Source: Amphibalanus amphitrite
Lineage: Eukaryota; Arthropoda; Thecostraca; Balanomorpha; Balanidae
Assembly (NCBI RefSeq): GCF_019059575.1
Contig: NW_024881587.1
Location: forward strand, 589,001 to 653,000
Direction of reading: 5' to 3'
DNA: 64,000 nucleotides
Position 1 is the stretch's first letter; each line of letters opens with the position of its first letter. Both the position numbers and the translations under genes were made by a program. Below, in pieces: positions 33,591 to 46,538 of the stretch. The notes beneath the pieces were generated by a model, which ran no database searches, had not been told where the DNA came from, and was given only the letters and a program-made list of their open reading frames with translations.

Positions 33591-34600
33591 GGAGGCGGGT
33601 GGCGGTCCGGCCGAGCGGTGTGCGACCACAGGACAGAGACAGTGGCCGCCGGGTGGCGAGCGTGATACGGCACCGTAGAGTGTTCGCATGAACTGTTCGT
33701 TGTGCCCGTGATATGAAGGAGGAAGGGGGTTATCCGCTATCATGGCTATGGACCGATTCGTTTTAAGTGTTACGATTGATAAGTTAATGGAAATTATCAA
33801 CTAAACGTGAAGCCTCGGTTCTCGACCAGCAAAATATTATCTGTTGTTCAGAGGTTACTGGTTTTAATCCTACCTATCATCTCATTCTTACTATGCGGTA
33901 TGGTCGAGTTACGTGCAAAGCTTGGTGTGTGATTCTCAGACATTGTAACCGCGTCATTATTGCGCAAGCTGCTTATCAACTTGTTAATCCAGCCTATATT
34001 GTCCCGCTCTGATGGCTTTGTTCCACTGCCGGTGGTGGCACTCAGGACGTGTGAGGTCTGTCTGTCTGTCTACACGTTTGTCTGTAACGTCCTACCGGGC
34101 GATGTCTTAGTAGCGTTACGAATGGCAGGGGAACGGGCTGCTGTGCTGGTGCTGTGATTTGTGATCGGGATCGAATACACCCGGTATTTGGCACTTGGCT
34201 CGCGTTGTTGATGGAAGGCAAAGAATCCCTCCCCTCACAAATATCGGCACCTCACTGACCTTATAGTTTACTAGGACTTAAGGGCGCGTCGAATGCAGTG
34301 GTTATTTTGTGCCCACTGACCTTACATAACCTGTCGAGCAAGCGGTCTCTGTATGTAGTATGCCATGCAATACAGGGACAACCTCCTCCGTAGCTTCCAT
34401 ACCGCCCGCTGTCACCTTGGTAAACTTGGTGGACAGTTAATATACGTATATTATATATGTATAATGCATTCATCATCCACAGATCATCCATCACAAGCCG
34501 CCGTCGTGTCCGTCCACGCGGCTGGAATGCGCCGGCGGGCGGTCACTGACCCGCCGCCGCCGGCAGCCGCGACCCTCGGGCCCCGGCTAAAGCGCTACTA
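33591..34600. other. SKI3 3' flank, no gene recognised
   Basis: It holds the presumed SKI3 3' UTR and ordinary intergenic sequence up to the mariner-like element. No clear AATAAA is seen on the + strand before the transposon, where one occurs at about 34625. A GC-rich patch at 34500-34590 is not obviously coding. Confidence 0.4.
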
Positions 34601-35749
34601 CAGGGTGGGGCAGCATAATCGGGAATAAATATCAAACGGGATTATTTGGTCATTAATTTAAAAATATAGCTCCAAGCACTATTTTAACAACATCCCATCA
34701 ATCGGTCACCTTTTACCTATCCCTCATCCTATTTGACCGCCCTTCGCGTCGATGACCTTCTCAAGGCGGGTCCAAAAGCACGCGCATGCACGTGCAACCT
34801 CCTGCTTGTCCATGATCGCCCATCAGCTTCGTACCTTGCACTGAAGACCGTTTTTACTGATGATAAGTTGTTCATTAAACTTCTACCAAAAAACGCTCCA
34901 TATAAAGAATTTGGTCGGATTTAAATCGGCGGAGTTGAAGGACCAGAAGTTTTTGGTTCATCTCAGGTGGAGGTGCCCTACACAATAACATGTCGTCCTC
35001 ACTGCAGTACCAGCACGGACAGAGTCCTCGTAAGACGTGATCTGGACCGTCAGTGATCCTCTCTTCCGACGACTCCACGTGTGTCTGCCAGAGTGTGGAT
35101 GTATTTACCAGAGGTGCTCGTTTTATCCGGGCTCGATGAAGTAGGGTGCACCACGTGCACCTCCCTTGAAGACCACCCATAGGTCCATCACCTCAACAGG
35201 ATGTTTACTTTGCATGACCGCTGCAATATTCTCGATACAATCCCCCATATGGCATGCCATTCTTTTTTATCGTATTCCAGTCGGTGATAAGATTTTTGGT
35301 CGCTGAAGTTTTGAACATTGTTTCTTTTTATATGCTCAAGAGCTTCTTCCTTATATTCAAGTGAGTCATCTTGTATGTCCTCTGCTAAGAGTTATTTTAC
35401 GACGATTACGTTAACTTTTTGTCCTAAGTATCCCCACACAATCCTTATCGTCCGTGATAACACGTTGACCTGTCCAGCAACCTTTACGTGGAATGGCATT
35501 GTTTTAAACAAAATGTTCTTGTTTTACTCGTTTAACATTAGTGTCTATGGGCGCGCGCAAAGCACTTGGAGCACCGTCGAACTATTTTGCTGCTCTTTTC
35601 CAGGAAGTTGCATGCTCATGGATGTAGTCCTGTCAGATGATGCACAACTTTTGGGCGTTTCATTGCCATGATATAATTTATCAAAATAATGCCATGCCTA
35701 CTCATGACCAGAGCCCAAAAAGCATTCCCGATTATGCTGCCCCACCCTG
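34601..35749 (-). mobile_element. Tc1/mariner-like element, decayed transposase
   Basis: TIRs CAGGGTGGGGCAGCATAATC and the complement at the right are flanked by TA (34599-34600 and 35750-35751); TACAGGGTG is a common mariner-type terminus. Minus-strand translation contains GGAPYFIEPG and, further on, FWSFNSADLNPTKFFIWSVF, a degraded form of the SPDLNP..F.W motif near the third catalytic acidic residue. Stops and frame changes are frequent, so the transposase is inactive. It lies between the convergent 3' ends of SKI3 and the dynein gene. Confidence 0.75.
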
Positions 35750-36308
35750 TACATAGCTGCACAGGGAGGTGTCAGTAGTTAAAGCATGATCCCAGATCGG
35801 TCAGTCGGCAAACTATACCGGTAATACCTACAGCTCGGCGACCCAGCTGCGGTGACTCGCGCCGCAAATAAATAAACTCATCAGAAAACTTAACAAGCCC
35901 GATCCGCCGCCACGATAGCACCATCTCAGTCGGTCCGCCGCCGGCCTCCGCAGGTCCAGCCTAGAAAAATACGGCGCCGCGCGGCGCTCGGCCTGCATCA
36001 CAACTGCGCCGCCCCGTGACTGGCGGCCGCCCGCGCCTCCCCGCCGCCACGGCACGGCCGGGAAGGCGCTCACACAGTTGGCACTTGACGCACACACCCA
36101 GACAATTTTCCACCAAACGGATTGGTAACGCACTGAAGATACGATTAATGGAAGTCCTAAAATGCAACATAACGTCTATGACGTTCTCCATTGAATACAA
36201 ACAATATCAAAGTTTTCAGACCGTAAAAACGCATCCCCGATCTGTGTGCCAGCTGCGGCGGCCGCCCCTCTCCGTTCCTGCTCGGCTCCCGGGCAGTCGG
36301 CCGGGCGC

Positions 36309-39300
36309 TCAGCGGCTGGGCGTGCCCAGGCTGGCCCGGTCGTACTCGTCCTCAGCGTTGTTAGACTTCATCTCCTGTAGCGTGTGCGCCAGCCGTGTCC
36401 ACTCGTCCTGGCGCGGCTGGGCCAGCTGCTCGCCCACGTCGTACACCCAGACGCGGCCGCGGTCGTCGCCGGCCGTGATGTGCAGTCCGGACGGCGTCCA
36501 CGAGACCCGGTTGAGCGCCGGACCGCCCTCGACCTGCGCGCTGGCCGCCGGCACCTCCGTCTCCGAGTTGATGTTCCACACGTCCAGTCGGCCGGTGCCG
36601 TCGACGGCGGCGAACAGCGCCGGGTGGAGCGGCGACCAGGCCACGTCGTACACGTAGTCCGAGTTGTCCTCGAACGAGTAGAGCGGCTTCGGATCCTGCC
36701 GGGACGCCGAGTGTGGGAGGTCAGGGGGCCGCGGGGATCGGGATGGCATGGCTGGTTGTCAGTTGGGTTAATCAGCCTAAGGTAAGCACCAAAGTTGTGC
36801 CAAATGATTGTTGGATTGACGAGTGAAGAATGCAAGTAGCTCGGCTTCATGACGCTAGGTTAAATAAATATCCACGCATCCTATACCAATCACAAAAGCA
36901 ACCCCTTAGTGTCGTGCCCGCGCCTCTCTGCTCAGGTTGCGCGGCGCCGTACCTTGGCGTTCCACAGTTTGACGGTCCAGTCGATGGACGAGCTGATGAA
37001 GAGGTGTGAGAAGTCGAGCGGCCCGGGCGCCGTGTGCGCGCTGACGCCCGTCACCGGCCCCCAGTGGCCCTCGTACACCTCCTGGATGCCCGAGCGACTA
37101 CCGTGCCGGCACGCTGAAACACACGGCCCGCGTCAGCCGCTGGAGACGCCCGCACGGCGGTGACGATAGTGAACTGTGAGCATGACTTCAGAAAGCAGGA
37201 GCGATAGGTCAACTAAAAATAAAATCCGATTTCAGGTGATGGAGCCGAGCTCACCCGTGTAGAGGTTGCCCTCCTCGCTACCCAGGATGAAGTTGTTGAC
37301 CTCGGCTTGCGGGAAGGCCAGGGCCGTCACGGCCACCGCCTTGCTCTGCTTGAACTGCAGTTCCATCGTCTCCTGTGAGCGCGGCACAAAGTTAGGCGCC
37401 GATACTGGGGATGCTGCGTCATGTGTAATGGGACACGAAAGTACGTGCTCATATTAAGTAGAAACTGATCAGTGATCAGCATCAAATAACATAATACGCC
37501 TCAGTTAAACATTCCCACCGATCTACGAGACAGTCCGCAATGTGAGAGTGAAACAGATGCCTCACCTGCGGTTGTGAGAGCATGTCCAGACTCCAGGAGC
37601 ACATCTTGCCGTCAGTGGAGACCGAGATGAGATTGTGTGCGTTCTGCGTACCCACGACACGCATACAGTACACCGGGTGCTGGAAACAAACAGTAAAACT
37701 ACCTCAGACTTCAGAGCGTGAACATGAGCAATGTTCGTAACAAACAATTGGCAGAAACACGCACATGTAAATAACAGGACCAAACAGTGGTTACCGACAG
37801 GAAAATTGATCTCAATTCTAAACTTTTCTTGACTGGCGTCTGGCAACCAGCGTAACTTTTGGTAAAATCTATCAGCTACCACTGTGAGACCAAAGATCGC
37901 CACCCGGCGCTCCGCCATCCCTCCGGTCCGCCCTGCCACCACCGTCGGTGACCGGTACTAACCGTGTGTGCGGCGGCCGAGAGCGGCGAGCGCTGCACCG
38001 GTGTGCGCTTCTGCGTCCGGTTGTCCCAGAGCACCACCTGGCCCGAGTACGTGCCGCCCACGATCAGGTTCGGGTGGAAGCGCGCGAACGTGGCGCACAT
38101 CACCGGCGACTGGCAGTGGAAGATGTACTCGGGCGTGGTCTTTTTGAACTTTGTGTTCCACACCAGGCACACGCCGTCCGGGTCGTGCGGCGCCTCCTCG
38201 TTGTTGTTGTAGCTGCGTGGGGAGGACGGGAGGGCGGTGAATTCGAAGGATATGAAAGGTTTACTCGATTATAATTCTCGACCATAGATAACATGATTCA
38301 TGTTATCTATGTCTCGACACATTTCTAAGTGGCATCTCAGAAACAACGATACATAAGCAACACCGAGCAGCGCATGACGGTTAGTCAGAGTGCAAAATTA
38401 ATTGTTAATATCGATGAGATGTTCTGAGCCGCTATGCACAATCGTTGACATGAAACTATTCAAAGCGTGGTCGACCAGTGTGTCGACTGTCGACCCTCTC
38501 TGCCAGCTGGCAGCACCACAGCGGTGGATGATGCCTGAATACGACGTCCCACAGAGGCCGGCCGGTCGGAGTTCGGACCGGATGACCCACCTGGCGACCA
38601 GCAGCTCGGGGAACTGCGGCGACCAGTCCATCGACGTCACGGTCCGGTTCTTGGACCACCGCTCGTCGCAAAACACCCGGTTCAGGCTCAGACGCATGCC
38701 AGACTTCTCATCCCTGCAAGAAGACGACAACGGTTCAGACGGCAAGACAGACTAGACATCAGAGAACTCGGGGAAATATTGACATCCGACAGACAAAGAT
38801 ATACTCAGCGTAACAGGTGCTCTGTCCCCCGAGTTTATCTTACTAATCGCAGCATCAAGACATCATCAAACGGCACTCACAGCGCCTCGTCGTCGTCGTA
38901 GTTTCGGCTGTAGTCGGCGAAGATGTTCCACTCCTCGCACAGTGCGCGCTCCACCACGCACGCTTGTCGGGTGAAGAACTCGATGAACTCGGGCGACATC
39001 ATGAGTAGCTGCTTCTCCTCCTCGCTCAGTTCTCGCGCTGGAACGGCCGCACCGGCTCGTCACGCTAGGAGAGACCGACGTGCACGACCGGCCAGCCTCA
39101 CGGCCATTCCCACATCAACAGTTCAACCGCTACCAATGCATGGGATGATCACCGAGGAGAAAGCTAACCATAATAATGCTGCATTCTACAGCGGTTCAAA
39201 CGTTGCGATATATCTGAATGGTGTTTTAACTCAGGAATGGAATACAGGTGTTTTAACTCAGATCACTGCTATTGCGCTTGCACTGTCTACCTTTCGTTCA

Positions 39301-42300
39301 TTTCACACAAATCTCAGCTCGCACCGCACTGCATTATTACGCTATTATTTATCAATCTGATTGCAAACCACTGTCACGCCAAACTGATAGTGCACTGGAC
39401 GTCATAATAGCATTCCCGGCCACACAGCCACCCCGCCGCGGTCGGCAGTGGCCGTCAGTAGGGACGGGGGCGGCCGCGGCCGGACTCACGCTGCGGCCTG
39501 GCGTCGGCCGGCGGCTGGTCGGCCGGCTGCACGGTGGCCGGCTGCACGTCCGTCACCGTCGGCATGCCGTGGTGCAGGATGCCCGGCGGCAGCTTGTGGC
39601 CCTCCAGCGCCGTCAGACTGTGCTCCTCCTCCTCCGCTTGGGAGTCATCGTACGTCAACACTGCACGGTTAATAAGCACGCGGCGGCACGCATCGCACAT
39701 GGGCCGGCCAGTACTGACAGTCAAAGGACTTGATTTTTACGCAGCTGCATGTCCATTAAATAATTGCTTATTATCATTCAATATACATATTATAATAAAC
39801 TGATAACGAATTGATTCATTGCTCAGGAATTGATCATAAGAATACTTATGCTAGTCGTATTACAATTAGCAAAACAAAACTTCAAAAGGCTTTTACGTTA
39901 TAATAAAATTATTAATTAACGTTCGCAAAACACAGCAGCTCTAACAAAACCATGGCAAGTTGCAAACAACAGCTCGTTGGCGGTTGAGCCGAGCAGAGCT
40001 CAATAACCAACCGATGGTGCAAGCGTGGTCGTGCCGACGGGAGAGACGAGGGTGCGGGGAGACGTGGACGGCCGGAGAGACGGCCAGGGGACAGGAGACC
40101 GGGGGGGGGGGGGGGTGACAGACGAACGGAGACATTGGGAGAGGGTGAGAGGGAGAAGGCAGAGAACCAGAGGACCAGAACGGACGGTAAGCGATAGGGG
40201 TGTGATGGGGACAGGAGTCGGTTGACAGCGAGCACACAGGACTGCCAAGCGAGCAGCGGGCCTTCACCGTCCGATCCGGCAGCGCGCCGGCCACCAATCC
40301 GTCCATGCGAGGTTAGAGCGCGCGGCGCGCGCGACATGCGGCCAGCCCGGCGGAGCGGCCGGCCCGCCGGCGCCGGCGGCCGCGGCGGGCCGGCCGGCGA
40401 CAGCGCGCGCCGCCTGCCTACCTGAGAACTCGTCGTCCCATTCCAGAGGTGTGCTCCCGAACTCGTCTGGCGCGCAGAGAAAGAGAGAACAACCGGTCAG
40501 CCGGCGCGCGCGCGTGCTGCCCGGCCCGGTCCGTGCTGGCCCCATGCAGCCGTCAGCCGCCACACGACCCCACCCAGCCCGCACCCGACCGCTTACGGGA
40601 AGCAGTGTACAGCCCGCTCCCAGGTAGTCACTACCGAGACCATTTACAGCCCGGCCAGACATGAAACTTGGCGTTATTGATGCGGTTTATGCCAACACGA
40701 AATGCTATGGCAGCCTGGTTATGGTTAACATGTTTTGTGATGTGTGGTTATTATGTTATCGACCCGACTCCGTTCTCATAAGATTTGGGTTCCCATTAGC
40801 TCAGCCCCACAACCCCTCCCAGCCCCCCACCGTAACAACAGCCGCCTTCACTTTTTGACACAGATGACTAATCGGCCCACACCCTACAGATGACAAGCCT
40901 TCTGTCCTCTACCCCGGACCGTGTCAACCACCCGGACCGCGGCCGGGCCAGCACGCGCGCCCGCGTTCGCGCCGGCGGGACCGGGCCTTCCTCTTCCACC
41001 GGCGGACCGCGCCGCGTCTTGCAAAGTACGCTGCACAGGCCGGGCTGAGCGGCACGTGCCGTCAGGGGGTAGGTAAGGTACCGACACGCACTGGTGAAAG
41101 GGAAACGGTCGAGAGACGGCGAGCGGCACCGCTCTGCTGACCGAGCTCTGTCGACAACAGAGCTACGAGCCCTGGGCGGGTACTTTGCAAGACGACACCC
41201 TGAGACGATGAACAGACGGCGAATACGGCGAGAAGGGCCAAATAGTTTCTAGACCAGAACAAATTGAGGCTCAACGACTCACCAAGATTCAGTAAAGCAT
41301 TTACTTTATCAATCAAGATCGTATCATCGTATTTTGGTAAATTTGGTTCACAATGATGGAAATGTGAATGTACTGGGCTCGTTATTCTGACCCTCTGTTC
41401 ACGTCCCAGAAACTATTTAGCCTTTCTTACCTTTTGGGGTTCGAAAGTAGGTACATGTCCACGACCGAACGTTTCGAGCACCAGTACCGCAACCAAAAGC
41501 TCAGGCCTACCTTGTACAGAGGCGTTAAGTACAAGACAAGGAGTGAAAAGTAGCTGGCCATCCCAGCTGATGGTAGGTAACCACTGGCCACTATATTAGT
41601 GTGCTACAAACAAACTGACAGCCAATTGAAGACACCAGTGTATGGATGACTTCACTCACCGTAATAATCAAACCCTCGGGCTAGAAACAAGGGGAAAGAG
41701 AAAATCTATCAGTTTTGCGATCTTTTCAAAGTCAACAAACAGGTCTGCATCTGCATTGCAAATCATTGGCAAAGCATTGTTGACAGTGACGAAAGCTGAT
41801 GCCTGTGCTTGTGCTAAAAAAAAAGCGAAAACGACCAACCTTTTACAGGAGTCCAATCATCAAAGATAGCTTTAAGAGAGAAAACGACAACTTCAAGAGG
41901 TGTCCTGCATAAGTGACGCGATAAGTTACGTCACGGTACCATAGATGGCATCTGTCTCAACGTGACGCCTTACTGGTGCTCGCACATTTCCCTTTCACCA
42001 GCGTCGGGCCGGGCTGAGGCATTGGCGCCGCGCGGCCGGCGCACCCGGCCCGTTACGAGTGCCGACTTTGGCCGCCGGCCGGCCGGTTCGGTGCCCGAGC
42101 ACAAAACACACGCACACACAGACACAGACTGAGAGTCATACAGGGCCGAGTTAGATAGCCGAGAGAGAGACAGAGAGATAGTGCACGCCCGGTGTGCGCC
42201 CGTCGCGTTACCCGTCTCGCCCCACCCGGTTAGAGCGCGTCCCGGAGCGCGGCCGGCGGCGGCGCGGCCACTCACAGTGGTGGTGCTCCGGCCCGGAGAC

Positions 42301-43532
42301 GGTCGTCTGCGTCTGCTTGGCGTACGTGACGTTCTCCCGCGGCGGGATACACGTGGAGTGGACGTTCACCACCGACAGCTCTGGCTTCTTCTTCCTGACA
42401 AACAGATGGCAATGATGAGTGATGATAATTGGCTGGTTTTGAGGTTACATATATTCAGTCCCACACACTGCTGAGATGAGAGTGACCAAACAAACATGCT
42501 CAAATAAATAAACAAAAACACTAGCAATTGTATTCCTTTTAAAATAAAATCCTACCATGATCACTGATTGACATTCTGGAATGAGAAGCAAAATGTCTAA
42601 GACAAGGACATGCCTGATCTTTGCTGGACTTGGTGTTTGCAGTAGGCTGGAGTCATTGGCACCACTGTCAGAGAGAGTGAGAGATGATGCCTGACTTGAA
42701 AGGCTGCCCAGGACATCTGAAATGAATGTTCCAGTCACCCTTCAGCCAAGCCTTTTCTTCACCCTCCCCCCCCCAGGTAGTCTTTCTGCTCTGCACTCAA
42801 CATTTTTAAAGCTAGAAGCCTGATTTTTGGTATAGCTGCTCCAACCAGTTATCAGAAATCACCTACTTTTTAGTAGCATTACCAACACAAGATATTGCAG
42901 TATTGGTCCATAATGTCTTTACTCTTTGTGCAGAATGTAGGCACTGCTGACAGGATTGCCAGATGCAGCCACATTGTCCATTAATGATTGAAGGTAAATT
43001 GACAGGGTTGAATTTCTAACTGCATGAGTAATGAGGCGATCACATACAAACTGGAAAGAGTAAATCACATGTTCTGACACCTGTTGTTGTTGTTGTTTGT
43101 CCCCTGTGTTCTGATACCTACCAGAGACAGGCGTCACTCCCACAGCACTGAGCATCTTGTCCAAGTCAGTGTGACTAGCCATGCTGGATGTGGCTGACTT
43201 GACAGATCCGAGCAGCTGCACAAACACAAACATGATCTGCTCAGCTCACACTCATAAGAACTTGAGTGCAACACAGTTAACCACACTATTTAGAATACAG
43301 ATATAAGGGCAATACATGCTAAAATGGTTACTGTTGTTGAAGCATGTACTCAAGCATTGGCAATGTTATTGATAATTGCAAAAAAAAAAAAATACTGAAG
43401 CATAGCATTAAAAGACAAAGCAAATACCTCCTTCTTCTCCTTTTCCTTTCTACGTTTCTCCTTTTCTTCTTTCAGAAGTTGAAGCCTGGCCTTCTTCTTC
43501 TCCAACTCAGCTTTTCTGTCTGACATACTCAT
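36309..43532 (-). CDS. DYNC1I: Cytoplasmic dynein 1 intermediate chain
   Basis: This WD40 subunit links the dynein heavy chain to light chains and to p150Glued/NDEL1. Thirteen coding exons join in frame to 648 residues (family about 640-660): 43532-43428, 43215-43122, 42716-42614, 42394-42276, 40466-40422, 39660-39490, 39037-38881, 38713-38591, 38212-37963, 37679-37566, 37372-37255, 37113-36953, 36695-36309. The N-terminal coiled coil is [27 protein letters not shown] (about 126-132) is the LC8/Tctex-binding region. [10 protein letters not shown] begins the conserved linker. [15 protein letters not shown] leads into the WD propeller, with [19 protein letters not shown] and [20 protein letters not shown] near the C-terminus. 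The start is the first ATG after an acceptor at 43541, so a 5' non-coding exon exists upstream. Intron 3 uses a GC donor. Its neighbours are unrelated. Confidence 0.95.
38284..38311. repeat. Short perfect palindrome in a dynein IC intron
   Basis: ATAGATAACATGA is followed at once by its complement TCATGTTATCTAT, giving a 26-28 bp hairpin in the intron between exons 8 and 9. It may be a remnant of a foldback repeat. Confidence 0.6.
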
Positions 43533-43540
43533 GATTGCAC

Positions 43541-45880
43541 CTGAAATGAGAATCACTGACATATTCAGTCAATCAGCATTATCAATGTCATCAACAGTTT
43601 TCAATCACGATATCATATTCTATGTGTTTAGTTTATATATTTTTTTTTCTATGCCGCCACCCATTATCAGGTGACCAGGAGTGCCCCCTCCCTCTATCCC
43701 AGCGACACACAGAACCTTACGTTAACACCATAATAACTTAAAATTGCAAGTCGCGGCACTCCCTGCTAAGAAATGAAATGTAGCATAAAAAAGCAGAAGG
43801 GAGAAAGCCATACGAATTAGGGGAACAAAAAAGAAGCAAAGTAGTCAACACTGCAATCAGTGGTGACTGCCCACTACTGAAAGCCCCCAATTTATCAGCA
43901 CACTCACACATCCATCACACTCACAACACCCACACACGCCGGGGAAAGTGTCAAAGTCCACTGGGGCAGGTTAGTTAGAGGGGGATCCACAGTCATAGCC
44001 AAGTCATCATCAAACTCTGGTCAAATTCAGCGCATGTCAGCAGCGAGGTAGCCCGGGCTCCCAGAGCACCCAACGAAGCGAGGCTTGTTGCCGGGCACTC
44101 CAAGGTCCCAGGCCGCCAAACAGATGGGGTGGCATATTACAGTATCATGCACACATCACACTTACACACTCATTTACACAAATAAATGATATCATGCAAC
44201 CCAGCCAATGTAGGTATGCGCCCTAGTTTAGGCACATATTCTTACACACTTGTGTGTACTCAATTCAAACATGACAAAATGCCATGATGCACACCCAACA
44301 GTGTAGGTGTGCAACAAGGTCCATTCTCATTCTCTTACACACTTGTGTGTACTTAGTTCAACATAATTAAATGCCATTATGCACAAGAGTAGGCATGAAC
44401 AGAATGTCATACACTTACTCATTACACACTTGTGTGTACTTCTGTCACACTTGTCAATTGTCACAATGTACACTGCACGGGGCGTACCTAATCAATGTAG
44501 GTACGCACCTAAGATCATTTATTAGTTGGCATTAGTTTATTAGTTTATTAGTTAAGTAGTTTATCAGTAGTTGAGATTATAAGTTGGCAAAGCAAATCAT
44601 TCAAATAGATTGAAATTTGATTTGAAATGAAGCAAATTGAGTTCATAAAGCTGATGATCATTGATCACGTATCTACCTACCTTCCTACTTATCATTATGT
44701 AGGTTTATAAAACCTTGCTTATGTAGGTAAAGTCTGATTTGTTAAAGCCTGTCTGATCACTTTAAATGCACAAATAACTTTAGTAAGTCACAAGTCAAGC
44801 TATTGCAATGAATACAGTCGAAAGAAAAATCAAGATTTAAATGAAATTTTGAGCTGGCCAGTGGCTAAGGCATGGAGGTTTCATGTGAGCATTTCCTTAA
44901 AGCGTTTTTAACGATTAGACAGGCTAAAAAATAGGAATATAAGTACTGAATACCAACCCCACCCATCACGAGTCATCCCAGATTTGCTGCCAACCCACGT
45001 TTGCATGGCAGCCCGATCCCTTCTTTCTTACCTCGCTATTATGAAATCTGTACACCTAACACAACGCTGAATAAATAAAAGAAAACACTTCAAGATCACG
45101 ACCACGCCCAACTCGAGCATTCAATTCACAAAACGAACGTCCCTGCGAACGTCTGCTGAAAGTCAGCCATCGATTGTTGACAAAATGGTAGCACAACAGC
45201 TGATGCTTTTTGAGAGCTACCAAATCAGGGAAAGGAATTTCTTCAAGCAGTGCAGTTATTTTCTCACTTTTGCGGCAGCCAACTAGAACGCAAGTCCTTC
45301 TCCCTTCTCCCGTAGTCTTTTGGATAACCGGACTGTAAAAACATTATTGGCTTATCTATAGAGCTCTTGTACCTAATCGAAGTCCTTTTCGCCGCCTGTC
45401 GGTCACGTGATGCTATATCCTAGATAAAGCTAGTACCTACCTTAGCCTACAGATCGCCAGTGACCCGCGACATGACATAGTTCCGAAGAAGTGAAATATG
45501 ACACTTTTGAACAACCCCGTGGATAAATTTTAACGGTCCCCGGCCGCCGGCTCATTAGATGAATGTGTCAAACGCGAATATGGACATTGGACATTCATTT
45601 ATAGGGTCTTGGGGGGCGAGCTCCATGCGTCCACAGAGCACCAAAACCTGCATGGACGTACCCTTTCAGACTATACACCAGACATCTCCCAGCTCCCTCG
45701 AACTTACGAGCACGTCACGTGCGAATTGATGTTACAGGCAATGTTCCGCCATTTGGAGGCATGATGCCATTTGTCACAGGAAATGACGTCTCGGGGAACA
45801 ACGCCTAAATCCGCACCTTCCGACACGAACGTCGTTTAGTCAAAACAGCGTCAAAACAGATGGAAACGGTGACATCACAA
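43541..45880. other. Dynein IC upstream / P5CS downstream region
   Basis: No exon is recognised. It should hold the dynein 5' non-coding exon and promoter; a plausible but unproven zone is about 45000-45320, just before the TATAGAGCTCTTGTACC area. At 44120-44520 there is a degenerate tandem repeat. Confidence 0.35.
44120..44520. repeat. Degenerate repeat with CTTACACACTTGTGTGTACT
   Basis: The phrase TTACACACTTGTGTGTACT, itself palindromic around ACACACTTGTGTGT, occurs three times at intervals of about 100 bp. Between copies lie AAATGCCATGATGCACAC and GTGTAGGTGTGC variants. Three to four degenerate units are present. Confidence 0.7.
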
Positions 45881-45882
45881 TA

Positions 45883-45888
45883 TTTATT
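45883..45888 (-). terminator. Candidate P5CS polyadenylation signal
   Basis: TTTATT on the + strand reads AATAAA on the minus strand, about 650 bases past the P5CS stop. It is the only canonical hexamer I noticed in that interval. No transcript evidence is available. Confidence 0.3.
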
Positions 45889-46538
45889 ACCAGTACAAAA
45901 CACGACCCAGCACTCCCCAGTCTGCATGGCTCGTGAGCACGACCAAACAGTGATCCTCTCCTTACTAAACTAAGCATTGAAACAAGAGCACGAATCGCCA
46001 CTGGAGTAGTTGGACATTGGACAATGGACACACACTTGGTCCTGTGGTGATGTGCACCGCACCAGACCAGCCACCTTGTGCTCAGTTTAAGACCTGTGGG
46101 AAAGCCACTGGTGACGTCATCTCGAAGTCCCAGCACCACTTGTCTCTTAACACCACAGCCTCCTCCGTACAGATGAAGCGGACACGGTAGGAAAACACCA
46201 CATTTTACCACACACTGCCAGAAGTGATAAAGCACGGCGCTTACCGATCAACATCTGCCATTCAGAGCCAATAGAATAAGCAACATCACCCAAGAGCAAA
46301 GGCACTTGTATTTATAAGACTTTCAGCTCTGTGCGCCGACCCTGCGTCGTCCATCAGTTACGCGGCGCGGACAGTTTGAACTTTGGATCCATACACATAA
46401 GTTGGCCCCATCCGATGAACAGTTCACAAACCGCATTGCCGCGTCAAGGAGCGGCGACGCAGCAGCCGGCGGTGGTCAGCTGTGCCACCTGCCGAGCGCC
46501 GCCACAGACCGCAGTGCGCGGCTCGCCTCCCGGTGCAG

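Noticed and set aside
35828-36240. Minus-strand frame downstream of the dynein stop
   Set aside because: It lies in the 3' UTR zone, with low-complexity Arg/Gly composition and no homology that I recognise.
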